From positions 124,001 to 188,000 of the forward strand of contig NZ_RARC01000011.1 in assembly GCF_003719305.1 (NCBI RefSeq): 64,000 nucleotides of DNA, in the 5' to 3' direction. The notes under the pieces are model-generated. The model saw only the letters and a program-made list of their open reading frames with translations, was not told the origin of the DNA and ran no database searches. Of this stretch, positions 8,395 to 16,773 are shown one piece after another (within the stretch, counting starts at the first letter, position 1; the number at the start of each line of letters is the position of its first letter). The DNA is from Mycolicibacterium stellerae (lineage in GTDB: Bacteria; Actinomycetota; Actinomycetes; Mycobacteriales; Mycobacteriaceae). A program made the translations under genes and the position numbers.

Positions 8395-10392
8395 GTGTCC
8401 AAGCTTTCGACCGCCGCGCGCCGGTTGGTCCTCGGCAGGCCGTTCCGCAGCGACAGGCTCGCCCACACGCTGTTACCCAAGCGGATCGCCCTGCCGGTCT
8501 TCGCATCCGACGCGCTGTCGTCGGTCGCCTATGCACCAGAGGAAATCTTTCTGGTGTTGTCGGTGGCCGGCTTGTCCGCGTACTCGATGGCGCCGTGGAT
8601 CGGGGTCGCCGTCGGGGCGGTGATGCTGATCGTCATCGCCAGCTATCGGCAGAACGTGCACGCGTATCCGTCCGGCGGCGGTGACTACGAGGTGGTGACC
8701 ACCAACCTCGGCCCAACGGCCGGGCTCACCGTGGCCAGCGCCCTGCTGGTGGACTACGTGCTCACCGTTGCGGTGTCGATGGCGTCGGCGATGTCCAACA
8801 TCGGGTCGGCGGTGCCGTTCATCAACGAGCACAAGGTGTTAATCGCTGTCCTGGCGATCCTGCTCCTGGCCTCGGCGAACCTGCGGGGCCTTCGCGAGTC
8901 CGGCACCGCGTTCGCCATCCCGACCTATGCCTTCATGGTCGGCATGTACATCATGCTGGGCTGGGGCCTGTTTCAGATCTACGTGCTCGGCACGCCGCTG
9001 CGCGCCGAGTCGGCGGGCTTCGAGTTGCACTCCGAGCACGGCGATGTCCTGGGCTTCGCCATGGTGTTCCTCGTGGCACGCGCGTTCTCGTCGGGCTGTG
9101 CGGCGCTCACGGGCGTTGAGGCGATCAGCAACGGGGTGCCCGCATTCCGGAAACCCAAGTCCCGCAATGCCGCATCGACACTGCTGCTGCTGGGCGGCAT
9201 CGCGGTAAGCTTGTTCCTGGGCATCATCCTGCTGGCCAAGGAGACCGGCGTGAAGATGGCCGAGCGGCCGCACGAACAGTTGGTCGGCGCGCCTGCCGAC
9301 TACCAACAGAAGACGATGATCGCGCAGCTCGCCGACGCGGTCTTCCACGATTTTCCGATCGGGCTGTACCTGATTGCCGGTGTCACCGCCCTCATCCTGG
9401 TGCTCGCGGCAAACACCGCGTTCAACGGCTTCCCTGTGTTGGGCTCGATTCTCGCCCAAGATCGCTACCTGCCCCGTCAGCTGCACACCCGGGGCGACCG
9501 GCTGGCCTTCTCGAACGGCATCCTGTTCCTCGCCTTCGCGGCTATCGCGTTCATCGTCGCGTTCCAGGCTCAGGTCACGGCGCTGATCCAGCTCTACATC
9601 GTCGGCGTGTTCGTGTCGTTCACGCTCAGCCAGATCGGCATGGTGCGGCACTGGACACGGTTGCTGACGGTGGAGAACAATCCCGACGCGCGCGCGAAGA
9701 TGAAACGCTCGCGCGTGATCAACACGATCGGATTCATCTGCACCGGCACCGTGTTGATCATCGTCGTGGTGACGAAGTTCATGGCGGGGGCGTGGATCGC
9801 GATCCTGGCGATGGGTGGCCTGTTCATGCTGATGAAGGCGATCCGCAAGCACTACGACACTGTCGCGCGCGAACTGGAGGAGCAGCAGGCCGCCGAGGAG
9901 GGCGGGATCGTGCTGCCCAGCCGCAATCACGCCATCGTGCTGGTGTCCAAGCTGCATCTGCCGACGATGCGCGCCCTGGCCTACGCGCGCGCGACCCGGC
10001 CCGACGAACTGGAAGCCATCACCGTCAGCGTCGACGACAGCGAGACCCGGCAGCTGGTGCACAAATGGGAAGACAGCGATATCTCGGTGCCGCTCAAGGT
10101 GATCGCCTCGCCCTACCGGGAGATCACCCGCCCGGTGCTGGAATACGTCAGACGGATCAGCAAGGAGTCACCGCGCACCGTCGTCACGGTCTTCATCCCC
10201 GAATACGTCGTCGGCCACTGGTGGGAGCAGGTGCTGCACAACCAGAGCGCACTGCGGCTCAAGGGCCGGCTGCTTTTCATGCCGAATGTGATGGTGACTT
10301 CCGTTCCCTGGCAGCTGAATTCGTCGGAACGGCTCAAGAAGCTGCAACCGCATGTGGCGCCAGGTGACGCCCGTCGAGGCTTCCTGGATTGA
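8395..10392 (+). CDS. APC superfamily permease (amino acid/K+ type)
   Basis: A 665-residue transporter with about 12 membrane helices in residues 35-470 and a soluble C-terminal domain of roughly 180 residues. Helix 1 includes LPVFASDALSSVAYAPEEI, the substrate-binding unwound segment typical of APC/KUP-like permeases, and helix 3 follows YPSGGGDYEVV. The C-terminal part (HAIVLVSKLHLPTMRALAYA, VSVDDSETRQLVHKWE) looks like a nucleotide-binding USP-like regulatory domain. GTG at 8395 is preferred; upstream in-frame sequence overlaps the ceoB leader. Substrate unknown; divergence from ceoB/ceoC makes potassium or amino acids plausible. Its stop overlaps the next gene's TTG. Confidence 0.87.
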   Translation: MSKLSTAARRLVLGRPFRSDRLAHTLLPKRIALPVFASDALSSVAYAPEEIFLVLSVAGLSAYSMAPWIGVAVGAVMLIVIASYRQNVHAYPSGGGDYEVVTTNLGPTAGLTVASALLVDYVLTVAVSMASAMSNIGSAVPFINEHKVLIAVLAILLLASANLRGLRESGTAFAIPTYAFMVGMYIMLGWGLFQIYVLGTPLRAESAGFELHSEHGDVLGFAMVFLVARAFSSGCAALTGVEAISNGVPAFRKPKSRNAASTLLLLGGIAVSLFLGIILLAKETGVKMAERPHEQLVGAPADYQQKTMIAQLADAVFHDFPIGLYLIAGVTALILVLAANTAFNGFPVLGSILAQDRYLPRQLHTRGDRLAFSNGILFLAFAAIAFIVAFQAQVTALIQLYIVGVFVSFTLSQIGMVRHWTRLLTVENNPDARAKMKRSRVINTIGFICTGTVLIIVVVTKFMAGAWIAILAMGGLFMLMKAIRKHYDTVARELEEQQAAEEGGIVLPSRNHAIVLVSKLHLPTMRALAYARATRPDELEAITVSVDDSETRQLVHKWEDSDISVPLKVIASPYREITRPVLEYVRRISKESPRTVVTVFIPEYVVGHWWEQVLHNQSALRLKGRLLFMPNVMVTSVPWQLNSSERLKKLQPHVAPGDARRGFLD

Positions 10393-11585
10393 TCGACGAA
10401 CTCACGCTGGCCACCGGACCGCCGGCAAACGGGGGGAGTTGCGTCGCGCGGCACGAAGGCCGGGTGGTGTTCGTCCGCTATGCGCTGCCGGGGGAGCAGG
10501 TCCGTGTCCGGGTGGTGGCCGATCACGGATCCTATTGGCACGCAGACGTTGTCGAGGTGCTCGAAGCCTCGCCCGATCGGATCGACTCGTTGTGCCCGAT
10601 TGCGGGTGTGGACGGGGCCGGCTGCTGTGATCTGGCATTCGCCGCGCCAGAGGCGGCCCGCAGGCTGAAAGGCGCGGTGGTGGCCAACCAGCTGGCCAAG
10701 CTGGGCGGGTATCACTGGTGCGAGGAGGCGGATGCGTCCGCCGAACCGGTCGGTGCCGGCGAAGCAACGGGCTGGCGCACCAGGGTTCGGCTGGACGTCT
10801 CCGATGGCGGACGCGCAGGCTTTCACCGCTACCACAGCGCGGAGCTGGTCTCCGACCTGCGGTGCGGGCAGTTGCCGCAGGCGGCGCTCGACGGCATCGG
10901 TGATCGCGCCTGGCCTGCTGGCGCACACGTGCACGTCGCCCTGGATGACGACGGTGCGCGCCACGTCGTGCAGTCCGGCCCGCGTATCGGCAGGCGCACC
11001 GCCACCCGTGTCGTAGAGGGCGGCTACGAGGCGACCCAACGAGTCGGTGACCGGGTGTGGCGGGTGCCGGTGACAGCGTTCTGGCAGGCCCACCGTGACG
11101 CCGCGCGGGTGTACAGCGAGCTGGTTGGCGGATGGGCACAGCTGGGCGACGGAATGGTGGCGTGGGACCTCTACGGCGGTGCGGGGATCTTCGCCGCGGT
11201 GCTCGGTGAGGCCGTCGGCGACGCCGGGCACGTGCTGACGGTAGACACGTCGCGCGGCGCCTCGCGTGCGGCGCGGGCCGCACTGGCCGATCTGGGCAGT
11301 GTCTCGGTGGTGACCGACTCCGTGCGTCGCGCGATTTCGGCACAGTCGCGACGTGCCGACGTGGCGGTTCTCGATCCGCCTCGGTCGGGTGCGGGGCGTG
11401 AGGTGATCGACCTGCTCGCGGCGGCTGCCGTGCCGCGGATCGTTCACATCGGTTGTGAGGCAGCGTCATTCGCCCGCGACATCGGTTTGTATCTGGGACA
11501 CGGCTACCGGGTGGAGGATCTGCGGGTGTTCGACTCGTTCCCGTTGACCCACCACATCGAGAGTGTCGCGGTGCTGACGCGATAG
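10389..11585 (+). CDS. TRAM-domain class I methyltransferase, RlmCD/TrmA-like
   Basis: A 398-residue SAM-dependent RNA (uracil-5)-methyltransferase homologue (Rv2689c position). The N-terminal TRAM domain (residues 1-60) includes NGGSCVARHEGRVVFVRYAL. A Cys-rich stretch around LCPIAGVDGAGCCD resembles the iron-sulfur site of RumA but is degenerate. The methyltransferase domain shows WDLYGGAGIFAAVL (SAM motif I), VAVLDPPRSG (motif IV) and HIGCEAASFARD, which holds the catalytic Cys. TTG at 10389 overlaps the permease stop by four bases. The last eight codons are duplicated at 13182-13208, just before a hairpin that is probably the original terminator. Confidence 0.85.
   Translation: MIDELTLATGPPANGGSCVARHEGRVVFVRYALPGEQVRVRVVADHGSYWHADVVEVLEASPDRIDSLCPIAGVDGAGCCDLAFAAPEAARRLKGAVVANQLAKLGGYHWCEEADASAEPVGAGEATGWRTRVRLDVSDGGRAGFHRYHSAELVSDLRCGQLPQAALDGIGDRAWPAGAHVHVALDDDGARHVVQSGPRIGRRTATRVVEGGYEATQRVGDRVWRVPVTAFWQAHRDAARVYSELVGGWAQLGDGMVAWDLYGGAGIFAAVLGEAVGDAGHVLTVDTSRGASRAARAALADLGSVSVVTDSVRRAISAQSRRADVAVLDPPRSGAGREVIDLLAAAAVPRIVHIGCEAASFARDIGLYLGHGYRVEDLRVFDSFPLTHHIESVAVLTR
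11559..11581 (+). repeat. 23-bp direct repeat, copy 1 (inside the methyltransferase gene end)
   Basis: These bases encode the final residues ESVAVLTR of the methyltransferase and recur exactly at 13182-13204. The next four bases are ATAG here and TTAG in the second copy, so both copies end the frame at the same place. The two copies bracket the cyclase gene. Confidence 0.9.
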
Positions 11586-11602
11586 GTGGGCAATCAGCGA
11601 AG

Positions 11603-12994
11603 ATGCCGATTCTGCGGGACGAAGTGGCGATGATGAACAATGTGATGTCGAGGCGTCGGGTGATCGCCATTGCCGTCGCGCTGGCGACGCCGGTGGCCGG
11701 GTTTGCGCTGCTGCTGTCCCGACCGTCGATCGATGGGCACTGGAACCACCATCCGTCGCATTTCTGGGTCGTGCTGGGCGCGGCCATCATCGCTGCCCCT
11801 CTCGGCTGGTCGATCGGAACGTCGGCGAAGCGACGAGCCGACGCTCGCCTTGCGCTGGTTTCCCTGTCGTTCCTGGCATCCGCGGCATTTCTCGGACTGC
11901 ACGCGCTCGCCACGCCCCGCGTGGTGATCTCACATGCCAACGCCGGCTTCCTCGTCGCTGTCCCAATCGGCCTCGCGGTGGCCGCCGTATTCGCCCTCTG
12001 GTCGGCCATCCCGCTGGAGGGCGCACGAGCCCAGTGGGTCGCGGGCCACTTCGACACCATGCGATTCGGCCTGATGGCGACCGTGGCGGCGTGGGCGGCG
12101 TTGTCGATCCTCGAAACACCACCGCTGGACGATCCGATGCCGGTCGAGTCAGGCTCGGCGTTCATGATCATGCTGGGCGTCCCGACCGCTGTGGCATTCG
12201 CTGTGGCCGCCACGCGCTACCTCGTCATTGCACGCAACCGCGGCGCCGGTCTGCTGGCGGCCATATCGGCTGCCTGGGTGTTGCTGGGTGAGACGGCGCT
12301 AGCGGTCTCGATCACCCAAAGCTGGCGCGCTTCCTGGTGGCTGTGGCACGTGTTGATGATCGCGGCGTTCGCCGCGATTGCGACAGCGTCGGCGCGGATG
12401 CCGTCTGACGAACGCTTCAGCGACCTGTACCTCGATGACGTGGCCGCAGGAACCCGTGATGTCACAGTGTTGTTCGCCGATCTCAAGGGCTTCAGTAAGT
12501 TCTCCGAAGAGAATCCGCCAGACGTCGTGCACACGATGCTGAACACCTATTTCGAGGCTGTCCTGCCAGGGATACGGGCAGCAGGTGGACGCGTGGACCA
12601 GTTCATCGGCGACGCGGTGATGGTGACCTTCAACGTCTCCGTCGACCAGCCCGACCACGTCGCGAGAGCCGCGCGGGCCGCCGTGGACTTTCAGGCCGCA
12701 GCGCAGCGCGTCGCCGAACAGCATTTGGGATGGCCGAGGTTCCGAGCCGGGATCAATACCGGTTCCGCCAGTGTCGGCGTGGTCGGCGACGGCAGGCAGC
12801 GGGCCTACACGGTGCTAGGGGACACTGTGAACATCGCTGCCCACATCGAAGCGGCGGCACCCGTGGGGGCGATTGCGATCAGCGATGCGACCTATCGGCA
12901 GCTGACCGACGCCAATGTCACATCGCTCGGCGCGGTCACCATGAAGACGCGGACCGAACCGGTACAGATCTGGCGGCTTGACGGCCTGAGCTAG
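11603..12994 (+). CDS. Membrane-anchored class III adenylate/guanylate cyclase homologue
   Basis: A 463-residue protein with seven to eight membrane helices in residues 18-262 and a class III cyclase domain at about 285-458. Metal-binding aspartates are present: D293 in LFADLKGFS and D337 in FIGDAVMVTF. The conserved Asn is N410 in GDTVNIAAHIE. However, the base-specifying Lys position is Q333 (VDQFIGD), and the transition-state Arg, four residues after Asn, is H414. The usual chemistry would make cAMP from ATP, but these substitutions leave activity uncertain. ATG at 11603 is used; ATGs at 11630 and 11645 are alternatives. The gene lies inside the 23-bp repeat and appears to be an insertion. 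Confidence 0.85.
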   Translation: MPILRDEVAMMNNVMSRRRVIAIAVALATPVAGFALLLSRPSIDGHWNHHPSHFWVVLGAAIIAAPLGWSIGTSAKRRADARLALVSLSFLASAAFLGLHALATPRVVISHANAGFLVAVPIGLAVAAVFALWSAIPLEGARAQWVAGHFDTMRFGLMATVAAWAALSILETPPLDDPMPVESGSAFMIMLGVPTAVAFAVAATRYLVIARNRGAGLLAAISAAWVLLGETALAVSITQSWRASWWLWHVLMIAAFAAIATASARMPSDERFSDLYLDDVAAGTRDVTVLFADLKGFSKFSEENPPDVVHTMLNTYFEAVLPGIRAAGGRVDQFIGDAVMVTFNVSVDQPDHVARAARAAVDFQAAAQRVAEQHLGWPRFRAGINTGSASVGVVGDGRQRAYTVLGDTVNIAAHIEAAAPVGAIAISDATYRQLTDANVTSLGAVTMKTRTEPVQIWRLDGLS

Positions 12995-13010
12995 CTAGTG
13001 TGCTGAGTCG

Positions 13011-13181
13011 TTAATTATGCTGCAGCACACAGTCATCGGTGACCTGCGTCGCGAGTTCTGCATAGTGGTCGCGATCTTGAGCGGTGCCAGTGCCCTGGTG
13101 CAGAAATCGGTGAACCACCATGTCCTGTGACCAGTCGGGAGTCGCTCCCGACAACGTCTGAACCTGCGACTCAGGACACCA
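13011..13181 (-). pseudogene. C-terminal remnant of an unidentified gene
   Basis: On the minus strand a short open stretch ends in TAA at 13011-13013 and reads like protein (WSQDMVVHRFLHQ, then HYAELATQVTDDCVLQHN). Upstream it runs into the second repeat copy, so any real gene must have lost its 5' part. It could equally be chance open frame. I do not recognise a family. Confidence 0.3.
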
Positions 13182-13204
13182 GAGAGTGTCGCGGTGCTGA
13201 CGCG
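13182..13204 (+). repeat. 23-bp direct repeat, copy 2 (orphan end of the methyltransferase gene)
   Basis: Exact copy of 11559-11581. In the matching frame it reads ESVAVLTR followed by a stop (TAG at 13206-13208), with no gene in front of it. It is followed by a hairpin made partly from its own bases. Confidence 0.9.
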
Positions 13205-13225
13205 TTAGCGCTCGCACCGCGACAC
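13186..13225 (+). terminator. 12-bp-stem hairpin, probable original terminator of the methyltransferase gene
   Basis: GTGTCGCGGTGC at 13186-13197 pairs perfectly with GCACCGCGACAC at 13214-13225 across a 16-base loop. A C-run follows and there is no T-tract, as is common for mycobacterial terminators. Copy 1 of the repeat has the left arm but not the right one, which supports copy 2 being the ancestral gene end. Confidence 0.6.
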
Positions 13226-13233
13226 CCCCCTTC

Positions 13234-13521
13234 TCAGTGTGTGGTCGCCGCCTCCGCGGTGTGCGGCCCGATTTCGTTGGCGATGACGGTGACGCTGTTG
13301 GCCGGAAATCCGCCGCGGCGGGCGTGCTCGCGGATGGCGTCCTCGTCGTCCGCCTCGTGCACGCAGTAGATCTTGTCGCCCGCGACGTAGCTGGTGATCC
13401 AGCGGTACGGCACGCCGAGCGATTCGACGACATCGTTGGATTTGCCTGCGATTGCCGCCAACTCGTCATGGCCGAGGTCACTTGCACCGGGGATCTCCCG
13501 TTCGATGACATAGCGCTTCAT
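13234..13521 (-). CDS. DUF4242 family protein
   Basis: A 95-residue small cytoplasmic protein of the DUF4242 family, which has a ferredoxin-like alpha/beta fold; a Streptomyces member (SCO4226) binds nickel. The core runs KRYVIEREIPGASDL, ITSYVAGDKIYCVHEADDED and IREHARRGGFPANSV, which covers the family consensus nearly end to end. ATG at 13521 with an AGGAG-like site upstream fits. The gene is divergent from the large LuxR regulator; a perfect 19-base palindrome lies between the two starts. A role as a metal-binding or sensor partner is conjecture. Confidence 0.82.
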   Translation of the reverse strand: MKRYVIEREIPGASDLGHDELAAIAGKSNDVVESLGVPYRWITSYVAGDKIYCVHEADDEDAIREHARRGGFPANSVTVIANEIGPHTAEAATTH

Positions 13522-13600
13522 GGCTTTTTGCTCCTGTGTGTTGTCTGCCGCGACCGTGTGTCGGGCATGACCAACATTCGGCGATCAGGACGTCGAGCAC

Positions 13601-13619
13601 ATGGGGAGAACCTCCCCAT
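13601..13619. promoter_or_regulatory. Perfect palindrome between DUF4242 and LuxR genes
   Basis: ATGGGGAGAACCTCCCCAT has two 8-base arms around AAC. It lies about 80 bases upstream of the DUF4242 start and about 60 upstream of the LuxR start, where an operator for either promoter would sit. The binding protein is not known; autoregulation by the LuxR protein is one option. Confidence 0.5.
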
Positions 13620-13679
13620 ATTCGATGTCGGCTCTATTTCTGCTGCTCGCAGCGGTGCACGCCACTATCATCAGGCTTC

Positions 13680-16298
13680 GTGAAGCTCGCTGACAGGGAC
13701 GACGAGCTCGGCGAGATCATCGCCAGGGCAGATGACGCGCGGGCGGGCCGCGGCGGAATGGTGTTTGTCTCGGGGGAGTCTGGCGCGGGCAAAACATCGT
13801 TCGTCGAGACGTTCGTGGACCGATGGGTCTCTGGCGAGCGGTTGCTATGGGGTGCGTGCGACCCGCTGCCAACACCGCGACCGTTGGGGCCCGTTCACGA
13901 CGTCGCCCACCGGCTCGCACCCGCTACGCAGACGTCGTTGGCCGAAAGTGGGCAGCCCTATGACATCTTCGAAGCCGTCTACGAAGACTTGAAGACGGCG
14001 CCGTCGGTGCTCGTCCTCGACGATCTGCACTGGGCCGACCAAGGCACCATCGACCTCTTGAGGTTCGTGTTGCGCCGGATCGCGCAGACGCGGTCGCTGG
14101 CCGTCGGCATCATGCGAGACGACGAGGTCGGTGTGCGGCATCCCCTGCGCGCGTTGCTCGGTGATGTGGCACGCTCGCCGCGCGCCAGCTCGCTGCCGCT
14201 GCCGCCGCTGAGCCTGAACGCCGTCGAGGCGCTTACCGGTGAGAGTCCGGTCGATGCGGCCTGGCTGCACCGCATCACCGGGGGCAACGCGTTCTTCGTA
14301 TGCGAGATGCTCGAGCATCAACGCGACTCCGACGTCGACCTCCCGACGACGGTTCGGGACGCGGTGCTGGCGCGCACGTCCGATCTCGACTCGTCCGCCT
14401 GGGATGCGCTCAACCTTTTGAGCTGCTCACCCGGGGCTGTCCCGGACCGCCTGCTGACGGACCTCGGGGTGACGCTGCCCGCACTGCGGGCGCTTTCCGA
14501 CGCGGGACTCATCCGCAGGAGCCCGCGCGGTGTCGCGTTCCGGCACGACCTGTGCCGGATGGCGATCAGCAGCGTCATCCCGCCGGGTGCGGGCGCCGGC
14601 CTGCACCGACGGCTGCTCGACGCATATGAGGCGACGTCGGATGTCGATCCTGCGGTGCTGACTCACCACGCGATCGGCGCCCAAGACGTCGAACGGATCC
14701 GGCGAGCCGCCTACGACGCGGGCGTCGCGGCCGCCCGGTCTGGCGCTCACACCCAGGCCGCCGAGTTCTTCACGATCGCGCTCGATCACGGCGGCGGGTC
14801 GGAACCGCACGACGAGGCGGAGCTGCTCGAGCTGCTGGCGTGGGAGTTCTACCTGATCGACAAGCTGCCCGATGCGATCACCGCGTGCCGACACGCGATG
14901 CGCATCAGGCAGGAGCTCGGTGAGTCGACGGCCGTCAGCGCAAACCATCATTCGTTGTCGGTGTATCAGTGGTACAGCGCGAACCGGGACCTCGCCGAGG
15001 GGCATGCGGTGGAGGCGATGGACGTGCTCGATGTCGACACCGACGACGCGGATCAACTCGTGCAGCTCGGTCAGGCGTTCGCCATGCAGGCATATCTCGC
15101 CGTGCAGGCCAGTGATCTCGACCGGGCTGCGACGCTGATCGGTAGGGCTCGCGAAATCGCCGACGAGACAGGCGATTCGGCGTTGACCATCAGGGTGAGG
15201 CTGATCGAGAGCTACGGAGCCGTGCTCAACGGCGACGAGTCGGGGCGAGACGAGATTCTCGCCATCCTGAACTCGGGGCCGAGGCACATCGACGAGCTGT
15301 ACTCGGGCGGATGGAGCAACATCACGTACTTCGACGTGGAGCAGCGCCGGTTGGATGTGGCGGCCGAGCTGCTCGACGTCAGCATTCCGCTCATGCTGGA
15401 ACACGATCTGCCGATCTGCCGGGTGTGGCAGATCGGTTCGCGGGCAAGGCTCGAGCTGATGGTCGGCGAGTGGGACGACGCGACAGCGGATGCCGATCGG
15501 GTGCTCGACGGGCCAAGCGCGCCGTTGGCCCGAACCTGGCCCTCCCTCATTCGTGCTCTGGTGGCGCTGCGTCGGCGCGGCGCCGGGGTTGACTCGCTCG
15601 ATGACGCCTGGCGACTCGCGTGCCGGTTCGGCGAACCGATCCGCATGTTGCCCGTCGCAGCCGCAATCGCCGAATTTGCTTGGCTGACAGGCACATCTGA
15701 CGAACGACTGAACCGGTGTCGCGAACTGCTGAAAGACGGCCCGACCGAAGGGTTGGAATGGTCGCGGGGTGAGTTGGCCGCCTGGCTTCGCCGACTCGGC
15801 GACACCGTCGGCACGGCGGGTGTCGCCGAGCCCTACCGCCTGCTTCTCGACGGCGCATTTGAGGCGGCGGCCGACGAGTTCCATCGGCTGTCAATGCCCT
15901 ATGACGGTGCGCTCGCGCTGGTCGACTCCGGCGAGCCTGCGCTCTCGGCGCGTGCGCTCGACATCCTCGACCGGCTGGGTGCCGACGCCGTCGCCGCGAA
16001 GGTGCGACGAGATCTGCGCTCACAAGGGATGGCGGTGGTGCCTGCGCGCAGACGCGCGGCGACCCTGGCGAACCCGGCGGGACTGACGGCTCGTCAGGTG
16101 GAGGTGCTACGCCTGCTGGACGACGGCCTCACCAACGCCGAACTCGCCGAGCGGTTGTACCTGTCGGTAAAGACGGTCGATCATCACGTGTCGGCGATCC
16201 TGGCCAAGCTCGACGTGAACAAGCGACGCGATGCGGTCCGAAAGGCAAGGGAGCTGGGACTTCTGGCGGATTCAGCGTCCGCCGAAGTGGCGCCGTAG
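13680..16298 (+). CDS. Large LuxR-family regulator with AAA ATPase domain (LAL/MalT type)
   Basis: An 872-residue signal-responsive transcription factor. Residues 1-50 hold the P-loop GESGAGKTS (32-40). Walker B is VLVLDDLHWAD near 105. The middle 500 residues are helical TPR-like repeats that would bind an inducer. The C-terminal LuxR HTH is intact (GLTARQVEVLRLL, NAELAERLYLSVKTVDHHV). GTG at 13680 begins VKLADRDDELGEI and is chosen because domain homology starts there. A TATCAT hexamer at 13666-13671 would place transcription at or next to this codon, so the message may be leaderless. Target genes are unknown. It ends 27 bases inside the convergent SRPBCC gene. Confidence 0.87.
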   Translation: MKLADRDDELGEIIARADDARAGRGGMVFVSGESGAGKTSFVETFVDRWVSGERLLWGACDPLPTPRPLGPVHDVAHRLAPATQTSLAESGQPYDIFEAVYEDLKTAPSVLVLDDLHWADQGTIDLLRFVLRRIAQTRSLAVGIMRDDEVGVRHPLRALLGDVARSPRASSLPLPPLSLNAVEALTGESPVDAAWLHRITGGNAFFVCEMLEHQRDSDVDLPTTVRDAVLARTSDLDSSAWDALNLLSCSPGAVPDRLLTDLGVTLPALRALSDAGLIRRSPRGVAFRHDLCRMAISSVIPPGAGAGLHRRLLDAYEATSDVDPAVLTHHAIGAQDVERIRRAAYDAGVAAARSGAHTQAAEFFTIALDHGGGSEPHDEAELLELLAWEFYLIDKLPDAITACRHAMRIRQELGESTAVSANHHSLSVYQWYSANRDLAEGHAVEAMDVLDVDTDDADQLVQLGQAFAMQAYLAVQASDLDRAATLIGRAREIADETGDSALTIRVRLIESYGAVLNGDESGRDEILAILNSGPRHIDELYSGGWSNITYFDVEQRRLDVAAELLDVSIPLMLEHDLPICRVWQIGSRARLELMVGEWDDATADADRVLDGPSAPLARTWPSLIRALVALRRRGAGVDSLDDAWRLACRFGEPIRMLPVAAAIAEFAWLTGTSDERLNRCRELLKDGPTEGLEWSRGELAAWLRRLGDTVGTAGVAEPYRLLLDGAFEAAADEFHRLSMPYDGALALVDSGEPALSARALDILDRLGADAVAAKVRRDLRSQGMAVVPARRRAATLANPAGLTARQVEVLRLLDDGLTNAELAERLYLSVKTVDHHVSAILAKLDVNKRRDAVRKARELGLLADSASAEVAP

Positions 16299-16736
16299 CC
16301 GTCGCTGCCGGTGGGCGAACAGCGCACCGATGCCCGCCGCGACGATCGGTGTCAGCGCCCGCAATGGCGCCCGCAGCTCGAAGGTGAGGCGATCGCGGAC
16401 GACGGTTCTCGCGTCGCCGTCGGGTTCAAGGGTGCGCTCGTGGCGCCAGAGCCGCATGGACAGCATCGTCGACTCTTCGTGGAAGCCGCGGCCAGGCCAC
16501 AGTTGGGCGATCGTCAAGTCGTCGTAGTCGAAGGGCAGGACGCCGAACAGCCGCATCCAACAGCGGCCAACAGGAGTGCCGACCGCAACGTTGTCGACGG
16601 TCAACGACTCCTTGCCGCGCGGCATCGACATCGTCATCCACGGCCGCAGTTCGTCGTTGATGCCCTCGGGCGTCACGACGCGCGCCCACACCCGCTCCGG
16701 TGGGGCGTCGACGATGTTCTGCCGTTCGACGATCAT
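16272..16736 (-). CDS. SRPBCC (START-like) domain protein
   Basis: A 154-residue protein with a hydrophobic-ligand-binding SRPBCC fold. The N-terminus reads IVERQNIVDAPPERVWARV, the typical first strand and helix, and the fold continues to DRLTFELRAP near 125. A short C-terminal hydrophobic segment (ALTPIVAAGIGALFAH) followed by a basic tail RRLRRHF could be a membrane-contact helix. No ligand can be read from sequence. It overlaps the 3' end of the LuxR gene by 27 bases on the opposite strand and stands next to the MarR/GbsR regulator, both on the minus strand with 37 bases between the regulator start side and this gene's unit uncertain. Confidence 0.75.
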   Translation of the reverse strand: MIVERQNIVDAPPERVWARVVTPEGINDELRPWMTMSMPRGKESLTVDNVAVGTPVGRCWMRLFGVLPFDYDDLTIAQLWPGRGFHEESTMLSMRLWRHERTLEPDGDARTVVRDRLTFELRAPLRALTPIVAAGIGALFAHRQRRLRRHFGGR

Positions 16737-16773
16737 TGCTTGAACTTAATCGGGTGAGCCGTCGGTTGGAGCC

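Noticed and set aside
10402..12213. 603-residue minus-strand frame across the methyltransferase and cyclase
   Set aside because: Low-complexity Arg/Pro/Ala sequence crossing a gene boundary on the other strand.
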